Source of the DNA: Paracoccus caeni
GTDB lineage: Bacteria > Pseudomonadota > Alphaproteobacteria > Rhodobacterales > Rhodobacteraceae
Direction of reading: 5' to 3'
DNA length: 64,000 nt
Assembly: GCF_016629665.1 (NCBI RefSeq)
Contig: NZ_JAEPRQ010000009.1
Coordinates: 62,001-126,000, forward strand
Shown here: positions 53,001-60,618 of the stretch, piece after piece
Position numbering within the stretch: the stretch's first letter is position 1
Layout: the number at the start of each line of letters is the position of its first letter
Program-made: the position numbers and the translations under genes
Notes under the pieces: generated by a model
What the model saw: the letters and a program-made list of their open reading frames with translations, nothing else
What the model was told of the DNA's origin: nothing
Database searches by the model: none

Positions 53001-53947
53001 TCCGCGCTCATGTGCCGCCGATGCCGGTTCTGCCGATGTTCATGGATTTGCCGTTGCTGCGCGGCGATGAGGTGGCGCATGCGCCTTGGCTCGCGGTGGC
53101 GGCGAAGCCTTGGCCGGGTAGTGTGGCTGTTTATGAATCGGTCGAGGATGAGGGCGGGTATGAGTTGAACCTGCTGCTGTCGCGCAGGTCGTATATCGGG
53201 CGGGTGCTGGAGGATCTGCCACGGGCGCGTCCGGGGGTGATTGCGCGCGGGCCTGCCTTGCGGGTCAGGCTGAAGGATGCAGGTCTGCGCTCGGTCACGC
53301 GGCGGGCTTTGCTGGCCGGGGGGAATGCGCTGGCAATCGGTGACGGCTCGATGGAAAACTGGGAGATCGTGCAATTCCAGAAGGCGGTGCCGGTCGGCAG
53401 CGGGGTCTGGGAACTGTCCGAACTGCTGCGGGGACAGGCGGGCACCGATGCGCTGATGCCGGATGTCTGGCCCGCGGGAAGCCATGTGGTGCTGCTGGAT
53501 GGCGGGCCGGTGCAGGTGAAGGCCGCGCCGGGCAGTCGCGGGCAGGAGCGGTTCTGGCGGATCGGGCCGTCAAGCCGTGCGGTCGATGATCCAAGCTATC
53601 GGGCGCGGGTGACGGTGACGCGGGGTGTCGGGCTGCGACCCTATGCGCCGTGCCATTTGCGATTGACGGGCGACCGGCTGTCATGGGTGCGGCGGACGCG
53701 GATCGAGGGCGATGGCTGGGACGGGGCCGAGGTGCCTTTGGGAGAGGCTCGGGAAAGCTATCTGCTGCGGATTTCGCGGGGTGGCGTGGCGCTGCATTCG
53801 GCGGAAGTCGGGGCGGCGGAATATCAGATTCCCGGCTCGGTCTGGGCGGATTTGGTGGGGACGGGGCCGTTCGGGGTGACGGTCGCGCAGCTTTCGGACC
53901 TCTACGGGGCGGGCCTTTCAGCAAGGAGGATTTTCGATGTCGAATGA
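50063..53947 (+). CDS. GTA g15, large host-contact tail-tip protein (megatron)
   Basis: A 1294-residue protein, the largest in the window. It starts MATIVLSAVGASIGSGFGGA, a small-residue N-terminal helical region that may insert in the tail tip. A GTA TIM-barrel-like domain (PF13547) spans about residues 430-760, with the LSYAADWSEYFGHHPGG and DNYMPLSDWREG segments resembling glycoside hydrolases; the C-terminal phage-tail part follows. In RcGTA this protein is the central tip spike and may digest wall polymers or form the DNA channel. The frame is continuous and overlaps the last GTA gene by 11 bp. Confidence 0.93.
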   Translation: MATIVLSAVGASIGSGFGGAVLGLSGAVIGRAIGATVGRVFDQRLLGGGAKAVETGRIDRLRLQSAGEGLAIPKLWGQLRVPGHVIWASPLEEVTRSEDAGGGKGAPKAKVTHISYRLSVALALCEGPLLGVGRVWADGEEVPASDLNMRVYRGDEGQMPDPAIAAHEGEDAPAYRGIAYVVLEGLNLEPWGNRMPQLTFEVTAAARDGSGLCRDVEAVALIPGTGEYSLAMTPVTQDLGLGETRSVNVNTPMGGTDFAASMEIMGRELPNVGSVSLVVSWFGDDLRINHCTVRPKVEQVEIEGSEMPWRAGGISRAEAMAVSRVEDRPIYGGTPSDQSVIEALRALAASGRKAVFYPFILMEQLGGNGLPNPYGGVGQPVMPWRGRVTTSKAPGQEGSPDGTAAAADEVAVFFGAAEAGDFSVDGEVVSYHGPEEWSYRRFILHYAHLCAAAGGVDAFLIGTEMVAMTQIRGAGNSYPAVEQLIRLAHDVRAILGPGVKLSYAADWSEYFGHHPGGGELFFHLDPLWADEAIDFVGIDNYMPLSDWREGEDHLDAHWGRIGNPDYLMANVEGGEGYDWYYASDADRDAQVRTPITDGAYDEAWVWRYKDLTGWWQNLHYNRPGGVRAANATDWVPGSKPFWFTEYGCAALDKATNQPNKFLDAMSSESTLPFYSNARRDDAIQAAYIAAVTAYWRHPGRNPAMAGGGRMVDLARAHVWCWDARPYPAFPRRPDLWSDGPAWERGHWLNGRTGAVTLASVVGDICREAGLRDYDVSALSGVVRGYLTSGGETARAALQPLMLAYGFDAVERDGVLRFLHRDGRVQAEIGPEHLALTDEVAGFETMRAPVPELAGRLRLSHVEAGADYAVATAEGSLPDAAQESVADTEFALSLTRSEGRAVVERWLAEAAVARDAARFALPPSLAHLGPGDVLRVAVEGVEAKRWRIDRVERGGAVTVDAVRVEPGVYLPALSVEDEGPIRAHVPPMPVLPMFMDLPLLRGDEVAHAPWLAVAAKPWPGSVAVYESVEDEGGYELNLLLSRRSYIGRVLEDLPRARPGVIARGPALRVRLKDAGLRSVTRRALLAGGNALAIGDGSMENWEIVQFQKAVPVGSGVWELSELLRGQAGTDALMPDVWPAGSHVVLLDGGPVQVKAAPGSRGQERFWRIGPSSRAVDDPSYRARVTVTRGVGLRPYAPCHLRLTGDRLSWVRRTRIEGDGWDGAEVPLGEARESYLLRISRGGVALHSAEVGAAEYQIPGSVWADLVGTGPFGVTVAQLSDLYGAGLSARRIFDVE

Positions 53948-54647
53948 AACGGCAAGGTTGCAGATGCCGCTGGTGCAGGGCGCGCAGGCGCAGAAGCATG
54001 TGACCGTGAACGAGGCGCTGATGCGGTTGGACGGGGTCAGCAATCTGGTGCTGCAAAGCCTTGACCATGGAGTGCCGCCGGTTTCGGTCATCGACGGGCG
54101 CTGTTACGGAGTGCCGGGCGGGGCCAGTGGTGACTGGGCCGGGCAGGCGGGCAAGATCGCCATTGGCTCGAACGGTGGTTGGGTGTTCGTGCAACCCTCG
54201 GCCGGGATGCGGGGTTTTGTGGCGGATCGCGGGGTTGTGGCGGTGCATGACGGATCAGGCTGGGTGCCGGGCGCGCTGAGCCTTGGCGGCTTCGGCTCGG
54301 GGCTTATGACCGGGATGGTCGAGGCCGAGGTCGAGGTCGGCAGTGGTGCCAGTTTCGATACCGGCATCACCATTCCGGCGAATGTCATGGTGATCGGCGC
54401 GGTGGCGCGGGTGGTCGAGCCTTTGGCCGGATCTTTGGATAGTTGGAAACTGGGGACAGTCGGCGCGGTGGATCGCTTTGGGCAGGGCTTGGGCAAGGGT
54501 GCCGGGTCGTGGGCACGCGGGCTGTTGGGGGCGCCAATGACCTATTATGAGGCTGCAAATCTGCTGATGACGGCAGAAGGCGGCGTTTTCGGCGGGGGGC
54601 GGGTCCGGCTGGCCGTGCATTGGCTGGCGCTGAGATTGCCAAGTTGA
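53937..54647 (+). CDS. GTA-linked DUF2793 protein, possible tail fibre
   Basis: A 236-residue protein of the DUF2793 family, starting from a strong AAGGAGGA site inside the end of g15. The N-terminal LQMPLVQGAQAQKHVTVNEA is the family signature. The C-terminal part (GASFDTGITIPANVMVIGAV) resembles receptor-binding parts of tail fibres. Its position at the end of the operon and translational coupling suggest it is a particle component, perhaps binding the host surface. The next gene, cysE, is in the same direction after 79 bp. Confidence 0.85.
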   Translation: MSNETARLQMPLVQGAQAQKHVTVNEALMRLDGVSNLVLQSLDHGVPPVSVIDGRCYGVPGGASGDWAGQAGKIAIGSNGGWVFVQPSAGMRGFVADRGVVAVHDGSGWVPGALSLGGFGSGLMTGMVEAEVEVGSGASFDTGITIPANVMVIGAVARVVEPLAGSLDSWKLGTVGAVDRFGQGLGKGAGSWARGLLGAPMTYYEAANLLMTAEGGVFGGGRVRLAVHWLALRLPS

Positions 54648-54726
54648 GGCGGATTTTTCCTCGATATCTTTTCTGCCACCCCCATATGCGTTATGAGGTA
54701 ACTCCACGACACAGGCTTAGCCCCCC

Positions 54727-55554
54727 ATGAATATGCAAAGCGCAACCAAGAAGCCCATCGATCTGGATCGAGATGCCATCTGGGCGCAGGTCTGTGACGA
54801 GGCCAAGGAGGCCGTTCAGAATGAGCCGCTGCTGGGGTCGCTGATTCATGCGGGCTTGCTGCATCACTACAGCCTCGAGGCGGCTTTGGCCTATCGGTTC
54901 TCGATGAAGCTGGCCAGCCCCGAGATGAGCGAGCAGATCCTGCGCGAGATCTCGGACCATGCCTATCGCAGCGCCCCGGAACTGGGTGATGCGGCGCGGG
55001 CAGATTTGCTGGCGGTCTATGACCGCGATCCGGCGACGCACCGGCTGTTACAACCGATCCTGTTCTTCAAGGGCTTTCAGGCGTTGCAGGCCTATCGCAT
55101 GGCGCATTGGCTGTGGCGACAGGATCGCCGCGATCTGGCCTATTTCGTGCAGATGCGCTGCTCGGAATGCTTTGGGGTGGATATTCATCCAGCGGCAGAG
55201 ATTGGAACCGGCGTGATGATCGATCACGCCCATTCCATCGTCATTGGCGAGACGGCAAAGGTCGGCAATGATGTGTCGATGCTGCACTCGGTAACGCTTG
55301 GCGGGACCGGCAAGGAAGATGGCGACCGCCATCCGAAGATCGGCGACGGTGTGCTGGTCGGCGCGGGGGCGAAGGTTTTGGGCAATATCAGCGTCGGGCA
55401 CCATTCGCGGATTGCGGCGGGCTCGGTCGTGTTGACCGATGTGCCGCCCTGCAAGACCGTGGCGGGGGTTCCGGCGAAGGTGATCGGGGATGCGGGTTGT
55501 CCTGAACCCTCGCACAGCATGAACCAACTGCTGGGAATGAGCGAATTTCCGTAA
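54727..55554 (+). CDS. cysE: Serine O-acetyltransferase
   Basis: A 275-residue left-handed beta-helix acetyltransferase that makes O-acetylserine for cysteine synthesis. Family features are the N-terminal SATase helices (DAIWAQVCDEAKEAVQNEP) and the hexapeptide repeat domain DIHPAAEIGTGVMIDHAHSI, then HSVTLGGTGKEDGDRHPKIG and PCKTVAGVPAKVIG. The C-terminus lacks the typical Ile ending used to dock CysK, finishing EFP instead. From memory, cysE also follows the RcGTA cluster in Rhodobacter, so this synteny supports the group assignment. Confidence 0.93.
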   Translation: MNMQSATKKPIDLDRDAIWAQVCDEAKEAVQNEPLLGSLIHAGLLHHYSLEAALAYRFSMKLASPEMSEQILREISDHAYRSAPELGDAARADLLAVYDRDPATHRLLQPILFFKGFQALQAYRMAHWLWRQDRRDLAYFVQMRCSECFGVDIHPAAEIGTGVMIDHAHSIVIGETAKVGNDVSMLHSVTLGGTGKEDGDRHPKIGDGVLVGAGAKVLGNISVGHHSRIAAGSVVLTDVPPCKTVAGVPAKVIGDAGCPEPSHSMNQLLGMSEFP

Positions 55555-55580
55555 GCTGCGGGTGAGGGTGATTGTCGCGG

Positions 55581-56639
55581 TTAGCGCCAATCACCGTTGC
55601 CGCTGCCGGTCAGCTCTTGCAGCGTGATCCCTTCGCGTTCCAGCCGCGCATTGATCTGCTGTGCGATTCTGGGGGCGAGCGAAAAGCCTTGATAGATCAG
55701 GGCCGAGTAGATTTGGACCGCGCTGGCTCCGGCGCGCAGTTTCGCCCATGCATCCTCGACCGAGCCAATTCCGCCGACACCGATCAGCGGGATTTTCCCC
55801 TGCGTCTCACGGTAAAGCTGGGCCAGCACGCGGGTCGAACGGTCAAAGACGGGTTTGCCTGACAGGCCGCCTGCCTCTTTCGCCTGCGGATCGCCGATAC
55901 CGTCGCGGGACAGCGTCGTATTGGTGGCGATAATCGCGTCGATCCCGGCATTCAGGGCTACGGCGGCGATGTCGGAGATGTCTTTCGGGTCGAGATCGGG
56001 GGCGATCTTGACGAAGACCGGACGGCGTTCGGGCAGGCTGTCGCGCGCTTCCATCACGCCCTGCAGCAGAGCGGCGAGGGCTTCGGGGCCCTGAAGGTCG
56101 CGAAGTTTTTCGGTATTCGGCGAGGAGACATTGACGGTCAGAAAATCGGCCGAGGCGCCGGCGATGCGGACGACAGCGGCGAAATCGGCGGCGCGGTCGG
56201 TGCTGTCCTTGTTCGCGCCGATATTGAGGCCGACGGGGATGCCATTCGGGCGGGCGGCAAGGCGGGTGGCGATGGTTTCGGCGCCTTCATTGTTGAAGCC
56301 GAAGCGGTTGATGATCGCCTGATCCGCTGTCAGTCGGAACAGGCGCGGTTTCGGATTGCCGGGTTGCGGGCGAGGGGTCGCCGCGCCCAGTTCGATGAAG
56401 CCAAAACCCGCGCGCATCAGCGGCGCGACTACCTTGGCGTTCTTGTCATATCCAGCCGCCAGTCCGACCGGATTGGGCATTCTAAGTCCGGCAATCTGCG
56501 TTTTCAGCCGGTCCGATGTCACCGGCGCACCGGGCAGCGGCACGAGGCCAAGTGACAGTGCGCGGATCGACAGATCGTGTGCCCGCTCGGGGTCGAGGCG
56601 GTGCAGGGCGCTGAGGCCAAGGCGTTCGATCAGCTTCAT
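55581..56639 (-). CDS. pyrD: Dihydroorotate dehydrogenase (quinone), class 2
   Basis: A 352-residue FMN enzyme that oxidises dihydroorotate in pyrimidine synthesis and passes electrons to ubiquinone. N-terminal helix [20 protein letters not shown] is the membrane association part seen only in class 2. The FMN domain includes [31 protein letters not shown], catalytic Ser in [12 protein letters not shown], and [13 protein letters not shown]. The ATG at 56639 overlaps the stop of the upstream DUF952 gene (ATGA). Confidence 0.95.
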   Translation of the reverse strand: MKLIERLGLSALHRLDPERAHDLSIRALSLGLVPLPGAPVTSDRLKTQIAGLRMPNPVGLAAGYDKNAKVVAPLMRAGFGFIELGAATPRPQPGNPKPRLFRLTADQAIINRFGFNNEGAETIATRLAARPNGIPVGLNIGANKDSTDRAADFAAVVRIAGASADFLTVNVSSPNTEKLRDLQGPEALAALLQGVMEARDSLPERRPVFVKIAPDLDPKDISDIAAVALNAGIDAIIATNTTLSRDGIGDPQAKEAGGLSGKPVFDRSTRVLAQLYRETQGKIPLIGVGGIGSVEDAWAKLRAGASAVQIYSALIYQGFSLAPRIAQQINARLEREGITLQELTGSGNGDWR

Positions 56640-56971
56640 TCCAGCGATCCTGCATCGTGGTGGCCATCGACATGCGGAATCGGCCGGTTCCAAATGACAT
56701 CGGCCATGCGCAGCGGGCGGTAGAGATGCGGGAACAGCACACCGCCGCGCGCCTCTTCCCATTTCAGATCCTGCTGCATCGTTGCGGGATCGCAGGCGAG
56801 AAGATGCAACGCTCCCTCGCCCGCGAAATGCTTGGCGAGAGTTCCCGTGACCTGATCGGCGGTCGAGAAATGGATATAGCCGTCAGCCAGATCGACTGGC
56901 GCGCCATCGGTCTGGCCGTCGCGCTGCAATGCGTCCCATTCGGCGGGGCGAAGTATCTTGTAGATCAGCAT
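56636..56971 (-). CDS. DUF952-domain protein
   Basis: A 111-residue protein of the DUF952 family: [39 protein letters not shown] and a [11 protein letters not shown] end fit it. Its fold is related to ADP-ribosyltransferase-like beta-rich proteins, but the role is unknown. It is the first gene of a two-gene leftward operon with pyrD. Divergent from the 5'-nucleotidase gene by 141 bp. Confidence 0.85.
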   Translation of the reverse strand: MLIYKILRPAEWDALQRDGQTDGAPVDLADGYIHFSTADQVTGTLAKHFAGEGALHLLACDPATMQQDLKWEEARGGVLFPHLYRPLRMADVIWNRPIPHVDGHHDAGSLE

Positions 56972-57112
56972 ATGGGCATCCGTCGTAATCGCGCGTTTCG
57001 GGTTTGCGACGGTCTTACCCGGCTGGTCGTTTTACGCAACCTTCGTTTGACCCTCTGGGAAGGCTGCGCCAATCTGGTCCGACAAACCCAACGGGACAAG
57101 AGGGGAATCAGA

Positions 57113-58717
57113 ATGACCTACCGCCTTTTGACGGCTGTTTCGGTTGCTGCGCTGTTCGCAGGCACCGCACAGGCCGAGACGGTGCTGCATATCCTGCATA
57201 CCAACGACCTGCACAGCCGGATCGAGTCGATCAACAAATCCGACAGCACTTGCGGCGAGGAAGACCTTGCGGCGGGCGAATGCTTTGGCGGCGTGGCCCG
57301 GGTGGCGGCGAAGGTGAAGGAACTGCGCGATCAGATCACCGCAGACGGTGGCAATGTGCTGGTTCTGGATGCGGGTGATCAATATCAGGGCAGTCTGTTC
57401 TACACGACCTACAAGGGCGAGGACGTGATCGAGTTCATGACTGCGATCGGTTATGACGCGATGGCGGTGGGCAACCACGAATTCGACGATGGTCCCGAGG
57501 GGCTGGCGCTGCTGGCGGACGGGGTCGAGTTTCCGGTGATCTCGGGCAATCTGGACCTGTCGCAGTCGAATGTGCTGAACGGCAAGGTCGGCGATCTGCT
57601 GACGCTGGATGTGAACGGCGAGAAGATCGGCATCATCTCGGCCCTTGCGATGGACACGCCTGAGACTTCGTCGCCCGGTCCGAACGTGATTTTTCAAGAC
57701 GATATTGAAAGCCTGAAGGCCGATGTGCAGGAACTGACCGATCAGGGGGTGAACAAGATCATCGCGCTGACCCATGTCGGCTATCTGCGCGATCAGGAAT
57801 ATGCCGCGCAAATTTCGGGGATCGACGCGATCGTCGGCGGTCATTCGCATACGCTTCTGGGGAGCATGGAGGGTGCGCTTGGCGCCTATCCGACCATGGT
57901 GGCGAACCCGGACGGTGTCGAGGTTCCTGTCGCACAGGCCTATGCTTACTCGAAATATCTGGGCCACCTTATCCTGACATTCGATGATGACGGCAACCTG
58001 ACCAAGGTCGAGGGTGAGCCGATCCTGCTGGACAGCTCGGTCCCCGAGGATGAGGCTATCGCGGCGCGGGTCAAGGAAATGGCCCAGCCGATCCTTGAAT
58101 TGCGTGAGAAAGTCGTGGCCGAAAGCGCCTCGGATATCGATGGTGACCGCAACAATTGCCGGGCGCGGGAATGCACCATGGGTAATCTGGTGGCCGATGC
58201 GATGGTGGACCGCGTCAAGGATCAGGGCGTGACCATCGCGATTGCCAATGGCGGCGGGCTGCGCGCGTCAATCGATACCGGGCCGGTGACGATGGGCGAG
58301 GTCTATACCGTTCTGCCGTTCCAGAACACGCTGGCCACGTTCCAGCTTAAAGGCGCGGATGTGGTGACGGCGCTGGAGAACGGGGCCAGCCAGTATGAGG
58401 AAGTCGCCGGTCGTTTCTCGCAGGTGTCGGGGCTGAAATACACTGTCACGCCAAGCGCTGAATCCGGTGCCCGGATCAGCGATGTGCTGGTCGAGAAGGA
58501 CGGTGAGTGGGTGCCCATCGACCCGGAAGAAACCTATGGTCTGGTGTCGAACAACTACATGCGCGGCGGCGGTGACGGCTATGAGATTTTCGCCACCAAT
58601 GCTGAAAATCCCTATGATTTCGGCCCCGATCTGGCCGAAGTCGTGGCGGATTATCTGGGCGCCAAGGATGCCCCGTATGAGCCGTATCTGGACGGTCGCA
58701 TCACCGTCGCCGAGTGA
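57113..58717 (+). CDS. Periplasmic 5'-nucleotidase / 2',3'-cyclic phosphodiesterase
   Basis: A 534-residue secreted metallophosphatase. Signal peptide 1-20 (MTYRLLTAVSVAALFAGTAQ). The metal-binding domain has HTNDLHSRIE, DAGDQYQGS, VGNHEFDDG and GGHSHTLLG, then the C-terminal substrate domain (ANGGGLRASIDTGPVTMGEV and NNYMRGGGDGYEIF). Typical UshA/5'-nucleotidase role: releasing nucleosides and phosphate from external nucleotides. ATG at 57113 was chosen for its signal peptide and AAGAGGGG site; it has its own terminator. Confidence 0.93.
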   Translation: MTYRLLTAVSVAALFAGTAQAETVLHILHTNDLHSRIESINKSDSTCGEEDLAAGECFGGVARVAAKVKELRDQITADGGNVLVLDAGDQYQGSLFYTTYKGEDVIEFMTAIGYDAMAVGNHEFDDGPEGLALLADGVEFPVISGNLDLSQSNVLNGKVGDLLTLDVNGEKIGIISALAMDTPETSSPGPNVIFQDDIESLKADVQELTDQGVNKIIALTHVGYLRDQEYAAQISGIDAIVGGHSHTLLGSMEGALGAYPTMVANPDGVEVPVAQAYAYSKYLGHLILTFDDDGNLTKVEGEPILLDSSVPEDEAIAARVKEMAQPILELREKVVAESASDIDGDRNNCRARECTMGNLVADAMVDRVKDQGVTIAIANGGGLRASIDTGPVTMGEVYTVLPFQNTLATFQLKGADVVTALENGASQYEEVAGRFSQVSGLKYTVTPSAESGARISDVLVEKDGEWVPIDPEETYGLVSNNYMRGGGDGYEIFATNAENPYDFGPDLAEVVADYLGAKDAPYEPYLDGRITVAE

Positions 58718-58740
58718 TCTACGGACCCTATGAAACAGAA

Positions 58741-58765
58741 ACCCCGGCTTCGGCCGGGGTTTTTC
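58741..58765 (+). terminator. Intrinsic terminator of the 5'-nucleotidase gene
   Basis: ACCCCGGC-TTCG-GCCGGGGT, a perfect 8-bp stem with a tetraloop, then TTTT. Leftward it could also end the acetyltransferase gene, whose stop lies only 4 bp further on. Confidence 0.88.
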
Positions 58766-58768
58766 ATT

Positions 58769-59245
58769 TCAGTAAAGGTCGCGGCCCAGATAGATCACGC
58801 CCGGTAGCGGGTTTTCATAATAGGCTGGGACTTGCTGAAATCCAAAGCGTTCATACAGCCGGACCGCCTCGGTCAGCCGCGCCAATGTGTCAAGAACCAT
58901 GCGCCGATAACCCGCCTCGCGCGCGCTTTGCAGGATCGCATCGGCAAGCGCGCGGCCCAGTCCCAGACCCCGCGCCTCGTCGCGCAGATACATCCGCTTC
59001 ATCTCGCAGGTCACACCGTCAAGCGGGCGCAACGCAACACAGCCAAGCGCGCTGCCATCGGTTGACAGAGCCAGCAGCACCACGCCTTCCGGCGCAGCAT
59101 ATTTTCCCGGCAGGGTTGCCAGCTCGGTTTCCAGATCCTGAAAATCCAGTGGCACGTTCAGCCAGTCGGTATAGTCGCGAAAGAGCTTGCGAACGGTCTC
59201 GGCATCTTCGGGAAACCGGGCAGGGCGGATGAGGATATCGGTCAT
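58769..59245 (-). CDS. GNAT-family N-acetyltransferase
   Basis: A 158-residue acyl-CoA N-acyltransferase (PF00583). The acetyl-CoA loop is RDEARGLGLGRALADAIL, with KRMYLRDEA before it, and LYERFGFQQVPAYYENP is the usual C-terminal block. Substrate unknown. The ATG at 59245 begins MTDILIRPARFPED; 12 codons upstream are open but do not match the family. It lies between converging and leftward genes with no obvious operon partner. Confidence 0.88.
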   Translation of the reverse strand: MTDILIRPARFPEDAETVRKLFRDYTDWLNVPLDFQDLETELATLPGKYAAPEGVVLLALSTDGSALGCVALRPLDGVTCEMKRMYLRDEARGLGLGRALADAILQSAREAGYRRMVLDTLARLTEAVRLYERFGFQQVPAYYENPLPGVIYLGRDLY

Positions 59246-59287
59246 GCCGCAAGAGTTACGGTTGCGGCGCGGGCGGTGCAAGCCCGG

Positions 59288-60448
59288 TCAGAGCGTCTCG
59301 ACCAATTGTCGCCGCGACAGGTTTCGCAGATGGCGTTCCGACAAAGTCCGCGCCTCGGCCCCGGTCAGGAAACGGCGCACGCCGGTCGGACGATGATCAG
59401 GCCGGATCAGTTCCGGGAAAAGCGACTGGATCTCGCGCCGCGCTGCCGGGCCGACAGCCAGCATGGCCTGTGGTCCGGTGAAGAGGCTTTCCGTCAGGCA
59501 GCCGTTCGAGCGGACCAGTTCGTGCCGGTCAAACAGCAGGTGCAGATAGGTCACGCCTTCGGCGGGATTGATCGCCTCGATCCCCGGCAGACCGACCAGA
59601 TGCTTGGCCGCCAGCATCACCTCATTCTCATCAAAAAGCCGCCTGCCGATGCGAGAGCGGACCAGAACCCGGTGCTGCGGTGAGACCGTCAGATCCCGCG
59701 CAGGCAGCCCACAGCCAAGCGCACCGGCGCGGATCAGGATCGGGCGCAGGTTCGGCTGCAGATCCAGCCGCGCCGCATCAACATGGGTCTGACCAATCCA
59801 GCGGATTTCCTGCGCGCCATTGTCGGCCGTCAGGACCAGATCGCCCGCGCGCAAATCCTCGATCCGTCTGATGCCCTTCGGCGTCTCGATCAGGCTACCG
59901 CTGGCGAAACAGGGGACCGATGACGGCGCTGCAAGCGGGCGGTAGGGCATCGCGTCGTTCGAGACGCTGATCGAATAGGTGTCCTGAAACTTGTAGGAAT
60001 GCGAAAGATCGAAGGTCGGGAAACTGCCATTTGGCAGCGGCTTCGGAATGACCAGCACCGAATGACGCGCGCCCAGTTCCGTGCCCAACTGACCCGAAAC
60101 GATGGTGCGCGGGAAAATGACGATGAACTCGTTCCAGCTTCCATCCGGGTTTTGCGTCATGTCGCGCAGCACCGAGCCGGTGAAGTTGGTGATCCCTGTT
60201 CCGGCGGGAACCGGGGTTCCGTTTGGTTCGAAGACGGCAGGGGCGGTCAGGGTCTGGCCGTTTTCCGAGGCGGTGTAGCGGCCGCTTTGAAAGCGGTCGT
60301 CGTCGTCGGTGATGGTGATCGTGGACAGGCTGGCATCGGGGAAAGTGATCGCGCCGGTCGTATTCGACCATGGCGCGATCGAGCGGTTGCCGCCCGTGCC
60401 TGTCGTGATCGTCTGGCTGACCATCAACAGCGTAAACTGATATTCCAT
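59288..60448 (-). CDS. Hint-domain protein (Hedgehog/intein-type) with unknown N-terminal domain
   Basis: A 386-residue protein. Its C-terminal half is a Hint domain: it begins CFASGSLIETPKGIRRIEDL with Cys180, which would start an autocleavage, continues to VSPQHRVLVRS, the conserved histidine block, and YLHLLFDRHELVRSNGCL. Residues 1-175 are a beta-rich, secreted-looking domain with many Thr, Gly and Asp but no classical signal peptide. Rhodobacteraceae often carry such proteins linked to RTX-like or type I export. What is released is unclear. SD GAGGGA is 6 bases before the ATG. No partner gene is adjacent. Confidence 0.8.
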   Translation of the reverse strand: MEYQFTLLMVSQTITTGTGGNRSIAPWSNTTGAITFPDASLSTITITDDDDRFQSGRYTASENGQTLTAPAVFEPNGTPVPAGTGITNFTGSVLRDMTQNPDGSWNEFIVIFPRTIVSGQLGTELGARHSVLVIPKPLPNGSFPTFDLSHSYKFQDTYSISVSNDAMPYRPLAAPSSVPCFASGSLIETPKGIRRIEDLRAGDLVLTADNGAQEIRWIGQTHVDAARLDLQPNLRPILIRAGALGCGLPARDLTVSPQHRVLVRSRIGRRLFDENEVMLAAKHLVGLPGIEAINPAEGVTYLHLLFDRHELVRSNGCLTESLFTGPQAMLAVGPAARREIQSLFPELIRPDHRPTGVRRFLTGAEARTLSERHLRNLSRRQLVETL

Positions 60449-60540
60449 CGCCTGTCCCTCCCGCCTGCTGGGCCTGTCCGGTCTGCGCCGAACTTGACAG
60501 GAGCGATCTTGCCCTGTGCCTCATCGTTACGAGGCAAGGG

Positions 60541-60567
60541 TTAAGAAAGCGTAAACTTGCGTAAAGA
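60541..60567. promoter_or_regulatory. Direct repeats upstream of the Hint-protein gene
   Basis: GCGTAAA occurs twice 10 bp apart (60549 and 60559) in a TTAAG-GAAAGCG-TAAAC-like context, similar to a weak CtrA-type TTAA-N7-TTAA arrangement. A third GCGTAAAC is at 60430, in the first codons of the gene. Possible regulator binding site with helical-turn spacing. Confidence 0.3.
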
Positions 60568-60618
60568 AAGGCTTAGCGGAGGATTTTAGACGAAGGCAGA
60601 CCGATCTGTTCAGATCGA

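Noticed and set aside
40081..54647. A prophage
   Set aside because: No integrase, repressor, replication, lysis or attachment sites, a shortened tape measure, and gene order identical to the RcGTA pattern. It is best read as a gene transfer agent.
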